Assembly (NCBI RefSeq): GCF_009932375.1
Contig: NZ_BLJG01000060.1
Coordinates: forward strand, 1-64,000
Source: Pseudomonas juntendi
Lineage (GTDB): Bacteria > Pseudomonadota > Gammaproteobacteria > Pseudomonadales > Pseudomonadaceae
Length of the DNA stretch: 64,000 bases
Direction: 5' to 3'
Shown: piece after piece, positions 51,621 through 60,031 of the stretch
How the letters are laid out: every line of letters starts with the position of its first letter
Numbering within the stretch: the stretch's first letter is position 1
Position numbers and translations under genes: made by a program
The notes under the pieces: model-generated
Told to the model about the DNA's origin: nothing
The model's input: the letters and a program-made list of their open reading frames with translations, nothing else
The model's database searches: none

Positions 51621-52739
51621 TTATTGCGGGAACAGGTCCAGGGTGCGTTCCACTTCACCGATATCGACCCTGAACCCGTCGCCTTCCGGCAGGCCGACCA
51701 CGAAGCCGAAGTGTTGCTGATCACGGTCGGTCAGGTACTTGTAGTAGCTGACGAAGCGGTTCGGCGGCTGCAGCGTCAGCAGGCAGCCACCGGGCTGCAG
51801 CACATTCACGCCATGCACCAGTTGGCTACCCTCCACCCCAATCACCACCTTGGCCCCGGCACAGGCGGCGATGATGCTCGGCACATCCGACTTGAGCGGG
51901 TTGACGATGCGAAAACCCCGTGTAACCCGCAGGTGCTCGGCAAGCGCCAGCTCGTTGCGCAGCAGGCGCAGGTCACCATCACCGCCGCGCAGCAGGAACA
52001 CCCCCGGGTGCGGCGCATGGGCGACATGCGCCAACAGCTTGTCGCCCATGGCACGGTAGCGGGCATGCCGGCTGCGGTTGTTGCTCTGATCGTCGAACAG
52101 CACCAGCTCCCGGAAAAACGCACTGCGCAAGCGCAGCGGCTGCATGTCCAACCAGTCTTCGTAGGCCGGTGCCTGGGTGAACAAGGGGTACCTGGCCGAC
52201 GGTGCCGTGGTCACCGGCACACCCTCGTTGCAGGCCAGCGCATACGTGGGGCAATCCTCCATCAGCCAGGTACCGAACCACGAGTTGCCATTCTGCGTGC
52301 AGTAGATGGCAGCGCGGTCGATTTCATGGTCCACCACAATGCGCGGGAAGGTGTTCGGCTTCTGCGACAGCCAGTGGCTGGCCTTACCCTTGTACAACGC
52401 CCCGTCGACCAGCCAGACATCCTTGATCAGGTAGCCACGGGTCGGCCCTTGCAGCGCACTGATGCCACCCTCCATGGTGCGCGCCGGGTGCACGTAGGGG
52501 TAGAACCGCTTGCCTTCCCATCCGGTGACCCGCTCCAACTGCCCCGGCAGGTAAATGGCCGGTGGCGACACCGTGGTCTCGCCCGGGGCGATGTCCCAAC
52601 TTTTGCTGGCAAGGCTCTTGACGTCGATTGGCGGGGTTCTGCCCAGCCGTTTGCGGGCGATGTAACGGTAGGCAGCCAGGGTCCAGCTGCGTGGCGCAGC
52701 GGCCGGCGAAGCATTGAACTGCGAGATGTCGCTTGTCAT
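51621..52739 (-). CDS. Glycosyltransferase family 61 protein
   Basis: A 372-residue soluble glycosyltransferase. The GT61-type core is seen as DHEIDRAAIYCTQNGNSWFG, GVFLLRGGDGDLRLLRNE (the RxGGDxRxxxN element), then RGFRIVNPLKSDVPSIIAAC and VVIGVEGSQLVHGVNVLQPG. It probably adds a sugar during surface polysaccharide or glycan assembly; donor and acceptor unknown. AAGGGGA precedes the ATG. It is 70 bp downstream of the FemAB/GNAT-like gene on the same strand, a probable operon pair. Confidence 0.82.
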   Translation of the reverse strand: MTSDISQFNASPAAAPRSWTLAAYRYIARKRLGRTPPIDVKSLASKSWDIAPGETTVSPPAIYLPGQLERVTGWEGKRFYPYVHPARTMEGGISALQGPTRGYLIKDVWLVDGALYKGKASHWLSQKPNTFPRIVVDHEIDRAAIYCTQNGNSWFGTWLMEDCPTYALACNEGVPVTTAPSARYPLFTQAPAYEDWLDMQPLRLRSAFFRELVLFDDQSNNRSRHARYRAMGDKLLAHVAHAPHPGVFLLRGGDGDLRLLRNELALAEHLRVTRGFRIVNPLKSDVPSIIAACAGAKVVIGVEGSQLVHGVNVLQPGGCLLTLQPPNRFVSYYKYLTDRDQQHFGFVVGLPEGDGFRVDIGEVERTLDLFPQ

Positions 52740-52809
52740 GAAGCGTCCCCTTGATGGCGAGGTTCAGCGCATGGCGCAATAGGATGACTCAACGCATCCG
52801 TGCGCCCCT

Positions 52810-53964
52810 TCAACTGCACATGACGCGCTGCATGATGGGGGGAGACTGCTGGTTGGCGTAGCGGTTGCGCAGGGCCTGCACGAAGGGTTCGCCAATGGCG
52901 TTGTCGCCGTAGAGGTAGATCTTGTGCAGGCCGCCGAACACCATCTCATGGTAGCGGCTGGCAACTTCCTCATCGCTGGGGCCTGCTGGCAGGCCCAGAT
53001 GCAGGGTCAGTTTGTCGCCTTCCATTGCAAACATCGGCGTGTCCCAGAGAAACTTCGCCGTGCCGGTCTTTGGCAGCCGCACGAACAGGTAAGCATGGTT
53101 GCCCAACGAATCGATGTCGCCCCCACGCCGCCGCTTCCACTTCAGCAAGCCGTCGTCCGGGCGCGCCAGGCACAGGCCGATGTCGTAATAATCGAAGCCG
53201 TGTTCCAGTGCCCATTCCAAGGCCATGAAGGTGGTGATCGAGTTTACTTCGCGCAACTTCCTGGCGTCTGAAAACACCGCTTCGCAATAGCCGAAGCGCA
53301 AGGTGCTCCAGTAACGCTTGCCATCGCGCACCACTTCGCAGCCAAGGTGGCAACCGATCACTTCATCGCCGCAGGTGATCAGGTCGAGCCGCCCGACACT
53401 CTGGGCAATGCGGAACACGTCGTCGGTGGGAAACTGCGCCGCATGTATGCCTTGCCTGGCAGTCGCGTACGGCCGCAACAGCTCACGGTCAGCCATGGCA
53501 ATCTCGTCATCGGCAAGTGCCTGACGCATCTGATAAAGCGGGCGGTTCTTGCGAATGCTGCGCCGCAGTTCACTGTCGTAGCGCGCGGTGATGTCTTCCA
53601 GGGGGCGCCCCAGTGGCACCACGGCGCTCAGATAGTGCGGCACCGATAGCGCGCCGGTAGTGGGCATTTCGCTGATCAGCACCACATGGTCGGCAGGTGC
53701 GCTGGCACTGGCGCTTTCCACGATCGCCGCACTGCCCTGCCCCTTGCCGCCAATCAGCAGCTTGGCCATTTCCCGTTGGTGCTTGCGGCCGATGTAAAGG
53801 ATCTCGTAAGGGCTTTCCTGTTGCAGCCGAAACCTGGCAACTTCCCAGCGCCACAAACAGGCGCGCGCCATTACCTCACGCACTTGGCTGCCCAACTGTC
53901 TGATTTCGTAACGGGTGGAGGGCGATATGAATTTTCGCGCCGCTGCGGTCAAGGTCGCTTTCAT
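52810..53964 (-). CDS. FemAB/GNAT-like acyltransferase
   Basis: A 384-residue cytosolic protein with the GNAT_6/FemAB-type fold: YDSELRRSIRKNRPLYQMRQ, CGDEVIGCHLGCEVVRDGKR, then FMALEWALEHGFDYYDIGLC and LLKWKRRRGGDID. Members acylate or aminoacylate polysaccharide or peptidoglycan precursors. The start at ATG 53964 follows GGAAGAAG; an ATG at 54051 would add 29 residues without a good site. First gene of a pair with the GT61 protein, so the two may decorate one surface glycan. Confidence 0.75.
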   Translation of the reverse strand: MKATLTAAARKFISPSTRYEIRQLGSQVREVMARACLWRWEVARFRLQQESPYEILYIGRKHQREMAKLLIGGKGQGSAAIVESASASAPADHVVLISEMPTTGALSVPHYLSAVVPLGRPLEDITARYDSELRRSIRKNRPLYQMRQALADDEIAMADRELLRPYATARQGIHAAQFPTDDVFRIAQSVGRLDLITCGDEVIGCHLGCEVVRDGKRYWSTLRFGYCEAVFSDARKLREVNSITTFMALEWALEHGFDYYDIGLCLARPDDGLLKWKRRRGGDIDSLGNHAYLFVRLPKTGTAKFLWDTPMFAMEGDKLTLHLGLPAGPSDEEVASRYHEMVFGGLHKIYLYGDNAIGEPFVQALRNRYANQQSPPIMQRVMCS

Positions 53965-54287
53965 TTCTTCTTCCACGTCCTTTGAAGTGCCAGGGTGTAT
54001 CGGAACAAGACAGATAAACAGCGAAAAAACATCTAACCCATTGATATTCAAAGGTTAGGTCGCACAGTAACTTCACATTCAGTAACAATTTAAGGTGGGC
54101 GAAATCACTTTGGCAAGTGGCACTTGGCTGGTATTTGTCTGAATTATTCTGGCGTCAAATTTCCTGCCGCCACTGCGTTAATTTGCGACAGATTGCTATA
54201 AGCGTGCCGACATCACGATAACCGGTTACCACTTCGCTATCGATAACTGGCGTTTGATGCCTTCTTTGCATAAAGAGGTGCATCATC
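53965..54287. other. AT-rich divergent promoter region
   Basis: No gene is seen in these 323 bp between the divergent FemAB-like and LRR-protein genes. Much of it is clearly more AT-rich than the surroundings (54060-54280). Notable are two CAGTAAC copies (54067-54090) and AACCGGTTACC near 54223. GAGGTG eight bases before 54288 is the ribosome site of the LRR gene. Confidence 0.35.
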
Positions 54288-57200
54288 ATGATAGGCAACA
54301 ATCCACACCACGCCCTGCTCGCGGCACAACTGCCGCATTGGGCACGCCGTGCCAACCCCGGGCAATGGGGCGCTTTACAGGCCAGTCAACATGCCCCGTG
54401 GCAGTTGGAGGACTGGTTCGACAATGCCGCACCCGACCTGCGCGAGGCGGTTTGCGCCAGCCAGAACCAGTTGCTGCATGCGCAAGCGGCGTTGGCAAAG
54501 GCGCTTAAAGGGCTCAAGCAGATCAGTGAGTTTGCCGAGCCACTGCTAAAAGGCCGCCTGGCAGAACATGGGCTGGACACGCCCTTGCTCGATACCCAAC
54601 TACTGCGGGTCGAGCATGATTGGCATTGGCTGGGGCTGCGTCATCTTTACAGCCATCGTCGCGATAGCCTGCTGCAGGCTGCCCTGCAGAACTTCGCCGA
54701 TGATGAAACCTTCAGACCCGAAAGTGCCATTGCCCTGGGTAGTGATATACAGGTGGTTGCAGTTGAAGTACCCGGCACGGTACCGATTGGCATGCAAGCG
54801 CCCCCAGCACACTTCACCCTGCGGTCCGAGCGCTACCTGGTGAAGCGCCTGCCGCTGGCACCCCAGGCATTCGCGACGCTGTGCCGGGAGCTGGACCTGG
54901 GCGGCGCCTACCAGACCCACCTGGACCAGCAGCTGGCCCGGCCCGAAACCCGGGCACTGGCTGTGCGCGCGCAGCAAGCACGCTTGCGCCTGGCCGCCGA
55001 CCTGGCCTACCTGCGGCACCTGCTGGACGGGGCCTCACGGGACGAAATCCAGCGGCTGCTGCAAGGGCACCCCGTGCAATGTTGGCAGCTGGCGCTGTTC
55101 GGCATCACCCTGCACGAGGTCATGCTGATCGATGCCGGCGCGCACGGGCTGGTGCTGCATATGCCGGGCCACGAACCGGCCCTGCACCCGTGCAGGGACC
55201 TGGCGGCGGTGCACGCCACACTGGCAACCCTGCTGGTGGAACCCGCTGAACGCCAGGCATTCGCCGCCTATATCCAGCAGGATGAACAGGCGCACTTCTT
55301 CGACATGCTGCAGCAGAACCTGGATGCGGCCGGCAACACCGCCTTCGACCGCCCATGGCCACGCGCAGCGCAGGCTGACCTGCGCCTGACCCGCCAGGCG
55401 ATCACGAGCGAACCGTTCGGCTACTGCCATGACCAGTATCTGCTGCGCCTCAAGCATGAAGCCAGCTTGCTTGCGGTGCCCACCGCAGCAGCGGACGCCA
55501 GCGCCAGGGCCAGGCGGCTCGAAGCGTGGGAAAACCTGGGCTGGGACGCGCTCAATGCCGCCGCATTCTTCGTGCCCGGTGTCGGCACCTTGATGCTGGC
55601 GGTGACCGCCTGCCAGCTGCTGGGTGAAGCGGTGGAAGGCTACGAGGACTGGCAAGCAGGCGACCGCCAGCTGGCCCTGCGACACCTCGAAGCGATTGGC
55701 CTCAACCTGGCCCTGCTCGGTGGCTTCGTGGCGGCGGGCCAGGCGGTGCCCAAACTGTTCGACAGCCCCTTGATGGACAGCTTGCAGGAGGTGCGCAGCA
55801 ATGATGGGCGCTACCGGCTGTGGAACCAGGACCTGGCACCTTACCGCAGTGACGTGCAACTGCCGGCCGACGTGCATGCCAATGCCCAGGGCCAGTACCT
55901 GCATGAGGGGCGCCTGTTCATCCGGATGGACCGCCACCTCTACGAACAACGCTTCGATGACGCCCGGCAACAATGGCGCATCGTTCATCCGCAAGCAGCC
56001 GAAGCCTGGCAGCCGCCACTGGAGCACAACACCCAAGGCGCCTGGCGCGGCGAACACGAGCAACCCGGTGATTGGGCGCTGGAGACAAGCGTACGCCGCC
56101 TGGGCGAGGCCTACGCCGCCTTTACCCCAGAGCAGGTCGAACAAGCCGGCCGCATCTGCGGCATCGACAGCGAGCAGCTGCGCCAGGTGCATGTCGAAGG
56201 GCTGCCACCGCCCCCGCTGCTGCTCGACACCCTGCAACGCCTGAATGCGCAAGCCGCGGTGCAGGCCCTTGGCGACAGCGCACCGCCTGGGCTTTTCCAG
56301 CATCTTTACGAGGGTAATAGCGCGGTAGCGCCGGCGGTGCAGCAGTTGCTCGACACCTACCCACGGCTAACGTCCACCCTGGCCCGGCGCATGCTGATGC
56401 GCTTGAACGCCGCCGACACCGCTACCTGGCAAGCGCATGGCAAGCTCCCTGCGTGGTTTGGGATGCAGCTGCGACAGCTGGACAGTGAATTGCCGCTGGT
56501 GCGTGCCCTCGAGGGTGTGGTGCAACCGGCGTTTGCCAACGACGAAAGCGAACGGTTGTTGTTCAGTGCACTCGACGCTCTGCCAGGCTGGCCCCGCGAC
56601 CTGAGCCTGCAACTGCGCGCAGCCAGCCCTCAAGGGCCGCTGCTGGCACGGGTTGGCAGTGAACACGCCAGCCTGCACAGCCGGGTCATCAAGTCGGCCG
56701 AAGGCTACGAAGCTGACCTGGGTCAGCGACCTGCCCCGGCAAAACGGGATCGTGACCTTTGCCGTGCAGTGGCGCAGGCGCTGCCTGCGCATGCCCGGCA
56801 ATCCCTGGGTACGGCTGCCGACGGCAATGCCTTACGCGAGCACCTGCTGGGCTGGGTTGCCGAACACCGGCAGACCCTGCCACAGCGCCTGTGGGGGCCG
56901 CGGGCCGTGCGGCCCAGGCCAACGGGTGGCTTGCGCGGCGGTCGCCCGCTGGCGCCGCTTGCGCCTGAGCCCCGGCAAACCGGTTCGGTAGAAGGCGCTT
57001 ATCGGCGGATCTACCCCAATGCCAGCGATGCCGAAATCCAGGCCTGGCTGGGCCATGACGAGGACGAGCCATTGGCCGACGACCTGAGCTCGACCACCCA
57101 ACGCCTGCGCGATCTGCACCAGCGTCTGCAAGACCTGCGCGGTGACCTGCAACGCTGGGTGCAGGCAGACCCTGCGCGCGCAGCGCAGCGCCAGCCCGCG

Positions 57201-58112
57201 GTACGCCCATTGGTCAACGCCTGGCGGCGCCTCTCAACCCTGCCTTTTGCCGCCACGGGGCGCATGTACAGCCTTGAGCTTTCCGGCCTGGGGCTTAACG
57301 GCGAGGACCTGGCAAGCCTGGCGCTGCCGGATGATTTCGCTCATATCGAGCATCTTTCGCTCAGCCAGAACAGTGAGTTGAGCCACCTGCCGGCAACGCT
57401 TGCGCAGCGCTTCCCCAACCTCAAGCGCCTGATACTGTCGGATTGCCGCTTCGACCGTGTACCGCGCCTGCCCCAGCCGTGGCAATTGCACTGGCTGGAC
57501 CTGGACAGCAACCGCATTACCTGGGATGCCAATGCCCAGCGAACACTGGACCGCTACACGCGGCTGGTGCAACTGGACCTGTCGGACAACCCGCTGATCA
57601 GCGCACCGGACCTGCGCAATCTTGCGCAACTGAAAACCTTGTTCCTGTCCGGTTGCAGCCTCGTCGAACTGCCGCAAGGCCTGGACCAGATCAGCGAACC
57701 GTTCGTGCTGGACTTGGCTTCCAACCAGTTCCAGCACCTGCCTGCAAACTTCGCGGTCACCCGGCCTGTCGCCGATGCCTTGCGCCTTGAAAGCGAGTGG
57801 CTGGGCGCGCCCGTGCGGGCTCAGATCGACGCCTACAACGCCGCGCACCAGGTCGACCTGCTGGTCAGCGAAAGCGACTACCTGGATTTCTTCGACGAAA
57901 CAGGCCCCGACGAAGCGGCGCTGTGGCAGCGCTTGCCGCTGCCGTACCGCCGTGACCTCAGAGCCTTGCTGGACATGGAGCCATTCCAGTCTCAACCGCA
58001 GCATGCACGCGTGGAGTTCTGGCGACGGCTGGCCGTGCTCGACGCCGATCCAGCGCTGCGCCAGCAAGGCCTGATGCGCCCGGCCCAGGCACTGTTCACC
58101 CTGGCGCTCTGA
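54288..58112 (+). CDS. Large LRR toxin/effector-like protein (dermonecrotic-toxin-like N-terminus, no NEL seen)
   Basis: A 1274-residue protein. The N-terminal about 400 residues resemble the DUF6543/dermonecrotic-toxin-like region of large Pseudomonas NEL-type proteins (LPHWARRANPGQWGALQASQ; LKGLKQISEFAEPLL). A hydrophobic helical hairpin follows near 420-490 (NAAAFFVPGVGTLMLAVTAC; LNLALLGGFVAAGQAVP). Leucine-rich repeats run from about 992 to 1165 (IEHLSLSQNSELSHLPATL; LVQLDLSDNPLISAPDLR; LKTLFLSGCSLVELPQGLD). In relatives the LRRs lead into a NEL ubiquitin-ligase domain with a catalytic Cys. Here about 110 residues remain and no such Cys motif is visible. Secretion route unknown; no signal peptide. 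Confidence 0.8.
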   Translation: MIGNNPHHALLAAQLPHWARRANPGQWGALQASQHAPWQLEDWFDNAAPDLREAVCASQNQLLHAQAALAKALKGLKQISEFAEPLLKGRLAEHGLDTPLLDTQLLRVEHDWHWLGLRHLYSHRRDSLLQAALQNFADDETFRPESAIALGSDIQVVAVEVPGTVPIGMQAPPAHFTLRSERYLVKRLPLAPQAFATLCRELDLGGAYQTHLDQQLARPETRALAVRAQQARLRLAADLAYLRHLLDGASRDEIQRLLQGHPVQCWQLALFGITLHEVMLIDAGAHGLVLHMPGHEPALHPCRDLAAVHATLATLLVEPAERQAFAAYIQQDEQAHFFDMLQQNLDAAGNTAFDRPWPRAAQADLRLTRQAITSEPFGYCHDQYLLRLKHEASLLAVPTAAADASARARRLEAWENLGWDALNAAAFFVPGVGTLMLAVTACQLLGEAVEGYEDWQAGDRQLALRHLEAIGLNLALLGGFVAAGQAVPKLFDSPLMDSLQEVRSNDGRYRLWNQDLAPYRSDVQLPADVHANAQGQYLHEGRLFIRMDRHLYEQRFDDARQQWRIVHPQAAEAWQPPLEHNTQGAWRGEHEQPGDWALETSVRRLGEAYAAFTPEQVEQAGRICGIDSEQLRQVHVEGLPPPPLLLDTLQRLNAQAAVQALGDSAPPGLFQHLYEGNSAVAPAVQQLLDTYPRLTSTLARRMLMRLNAADTATWQAHGKLPAWFGMQLRQLDSELPLVRALEGVVQPAFANDESERLLFSALDALPGWPRDLSLQLRAASPQGPLLARVGSEHASLHSRVIKSAEGYEADLGQRPAPAKRDRDLCRAVAQALPAHARQSLGTAADGNALREHLLGWVAEHRQTLPQRLWGPRAVRPRPTGGLRGGRPLAPLAPEPRQTGSVEGAYRRIYPNASDAEIQAWLGHDEDEPLADDLSSTTQRLRDLHQRLQDLRGDLQRWVQADPARAAQRQPAVRPLVNAWRRLSTLPFAATGRMYSLELSGLGLNGEDLASLALPDDFAHIEHLSLSQNSELSHLPATLAQRFPNLKRLILSDCRFDRVPRLPQPWQLHWLDLDSNRITWDANAQRTLDRYTRLVQLDLSDNPLISAPDLRNLAQLKTLFLSGCSLVELPQGLDQISEPFVLDLASNQFQHLPANFAVTRPVADALRLESEWLGAPVRAQIDAYNAAHQVDLLVSESDYLDFFDETGPDEAALWQRLPLPYRRDLRALLDMEPFQSQPQHARVEFWRRLAVLDADPALRQQGLMRPAQALFTLAL

Positions 58113-58118
58113 GCAATC

Positions 58119-58150
58119 CGCAGCGCCTGGTCGAACAACCAGGCGCTGCG
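58119..58150 (+). terminator. Strong hairpin after the LRR gene
   Basis: CGCAGCGCCTGGT and ACCAGGCGCTGCG form a perfect 13-bp stem with a 6-nt loop, six bases after the stop. No U-tract follows (CTCACGGG). It probably protects the 3' end or slows polymerase. Confidence 0.55.
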
Positions 58151-58256
58151 CTCACGGGTGTACCACACTGGTGTTTTTCCCGGCGCCGGTGCATGCTCAG
58201 TGCTGAAGCGATTCACCTGGCTTGAAATCCGCCCTGTAACGTGAGGTGCAGTAACC

Positions 58257-59876
58257 ATGGACCGTCTGCTCGATTCACTCTTCCCCACCGCTGATAGCAT
58301 CCCGGAAACCTGGCGCCTGGGGGGCCCACTGGAACAACGCGAATACCTGGTCAACGGGCAACTGCGACGCTGGGAAGGCCCGCTGGCCACGGTGCGCAGC
58401 CCCGTGTGGCTCAAGCAGGGTGACGAGGAACAGCAGGTCATACTGGGCAGCGCACCCTTGCTCGATGCCGATACCGCCCTCACCGCCCTCGATGCCGCCG
58501 TGCAGGCCTACGACAAGGGCCGTGGCGCCTGGCCGAACATGCGGGTGGCCGAGCGTATCCAGCACGTGGAGACCTTCCTCGCCCGTATGCGCGAACAGCG
58601 CCAGGCGGTGGTCAAGTTGCTGATGTGGGAGATCGGCAAGAACCTCAAGGACTCGGAAAAGGAATTCGACCGTACCTGCGACTACATCGTCGATACCATC
58701 AACGCCCTCAAAGACCTCGACCGCCGCTCCAGCCGCTTCGAACTGGAACAAGGCACGCTGGGCCAGATTCGCCGGGCCCCGCTTGGCGTGGCGCTGTGCA
58801 TGGGCCCCTACAACTACCCGCTGAACGAAACCTTCACCACGCTGATCCCGGCGCTGATCATGGGTAACACCGTGGTGTTCAAACCGGCCAAGTTCGGCGT
58901 GCTGCTGATCCGCCCGCTGCTCGAAGCGTTCCGCGACAGCTTCCCGCCTGGGGTGATCAACGTCATCTACGGGCGCGGCCGCGAAACGGTCAGCGCCCTG
59001 ATGGCCAGTGGCAAGGTCGACGTGTTCGCCTTCATCGGCACGCACAAGGCTGCCAGCGACCTGAAAAAACTGCACCCACGCCCGCACCGCCTGCGCGCGG
59101 CCCTGGGCCTGGATGCCAAGAACCCGGGCATCGTGCTGCCGCAGGTCGACCTCGACAACGCGGTCGAAGAAGCGGTGACCGGTGCGCTGTCCTTCAACGG
59201 CCAGCGCTGCACGGCACTGAAGATCCTGTTTGTGCACGAGGACGTGGTCGAGGCCTTCCTCGACAAGTTCCAGCGCAAGCTGGCCGCGCTCAAGCCCGGC
59301 ATGCCGTGGGAACCTGGGGTGGCCCTGACACCTCTGCCCGAACCCGGCAAGGTCGACTACCTCGATGGCCTGGTCGCCGATGCCAGGGCCAAGGGCGCCC
59401 AGGTACTCAACGAAGGCGGCGGCCACAGCCGCGGCTCGTTCTTCTTCCCGGCGCTGTTGTACCCGGTCAACCACAGCATGCGGGTGTACCACGAAGAACA
59501 GTTCGGCCCGCTGGTACCGGTGGTGCCCTACCGCGACCTGCAAACGGTGATCGACTATGTGCTGGACTCTGACTACGGCCAGCAACTGAGCCTGTTCGGC
59601 AACGACCCGCAGACCATCGGCAGCCTGGTCGATATATTCGCCAACCAGGTCGGGCGCATCAACATCAACGCGCAATGCCAGCGTGGCCCTGACACCTACC
59701 CGTTCAACGGCCGCAAGAACAGCGCCGAAGGCACGTTGTCGGTGGATGATGCCTTGCGGGTATTCTCGATCCGTACCTTGGTCGCCACACGCTTCCAGGA
59801 CGCCAACAAGGAACTGATCAGCGACATCATTCGCAATCGCCAGTCCAGTTTCCTGACCACGGACTACATCTTCTGA
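58257..59876 (+). CDS. gapN: NADP-dependent glyceraldehyde-3-phosphate dehydrogenase-like aldehyde dehydrogenase
   Basis: A 539-residue aldehyde dehydrogenase. APLGVALCMGPYNYPLNETF (cofactor strand with catalytic Asn region), NTVVFKPAKFGVL and the nucleophile in SFNGQRCTALKIL (Cys318) identify it; it has a PFNGRKNS C-terminal motif. It matches bacterial proteins annotated as non-phosphorylating NADP-GAPDH. The usual ELGGKNP containing the general-base Glu is GLDAKNP here, so that Glu is absent at its normal place. Start ATG 58257; the stop of the LRR gene is 145 bp upstream. Substrate assignment is moderate. Confidence 0.82.
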   Translation: MDRLLDSLFPTADSIPETWRLGGPLEQREYLVNGQLRRWEGPLATVRSPVWLKQGDEEQQVILGSAPLLDADTALTALDAAVQAYDKGRGAWPNMRVAERIQHVETFLARMREQRQAVVKLLMWEIGKNLKDSEKEFDRTCDYIVDTINALKDLDRRSSRFELEQGTLGQIRRAPLGVALCMGPYNYPLNETFTTLIPALIMGNTVVFKPAKFGVLLIRPLLEAFRDSFPPGVINVIYGRGRETVSALMASGKVDVFAFIGTHKAASDLKKLHPRPHRLRAALGLDAKNPGIVLPQVDLDNAVEEAVTGALSFNGQRCTALKILFVHEDVVEAFLDKFQRKLAALKPGMPWEPGVALTPLPEPGKVDYLDGLVADARAKGAQVLNEGGGHSRGSFFFPALLYPVNHSMRVYHEEQFGPLVPVVPYRDLQTVIDYVLDSDYGQQLSLFGNDPQTIGSLVDIFANQVGRININAQCQRGPDTYPFNGRKNSAEGTLSVDDALRVFSIRTLVATRFQDANKELISDIIRNRQSSFLTTDYIF

Positions 59877-59977
59877 CCGCTCGCTTTTGCGCCTGCATGA
59901 CCGATTCGCGGCAACAGGGCACCGCACCGGTGCCCATTGCCCAGGAGCATCGACTCGACGGTAACCGAGCGGCCAGT

Positions 59978-60023
59978 TGAAAGCGGCAGCGCTTTGCTTG
60001 AAGCTTGAGGCTCGTAGCTTGGA
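59978..60023. repeat. Intergenic repeat-like hairpin plus GCTTGA iterations
   Basis: AAAGCG-GCAG-CGCTTT (59980-59995) is followed by imperfect copies of a GCTTGA/GCTCGTA unit up to 60022. Such AGCTT-rich intergenic repeats occur in many copies in Pseudomonas genomes (memory only). It ends at the ribosome site of the next gene. Confidence 0.4.
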
Positions 60024-60031
60024 GCTGCTTC

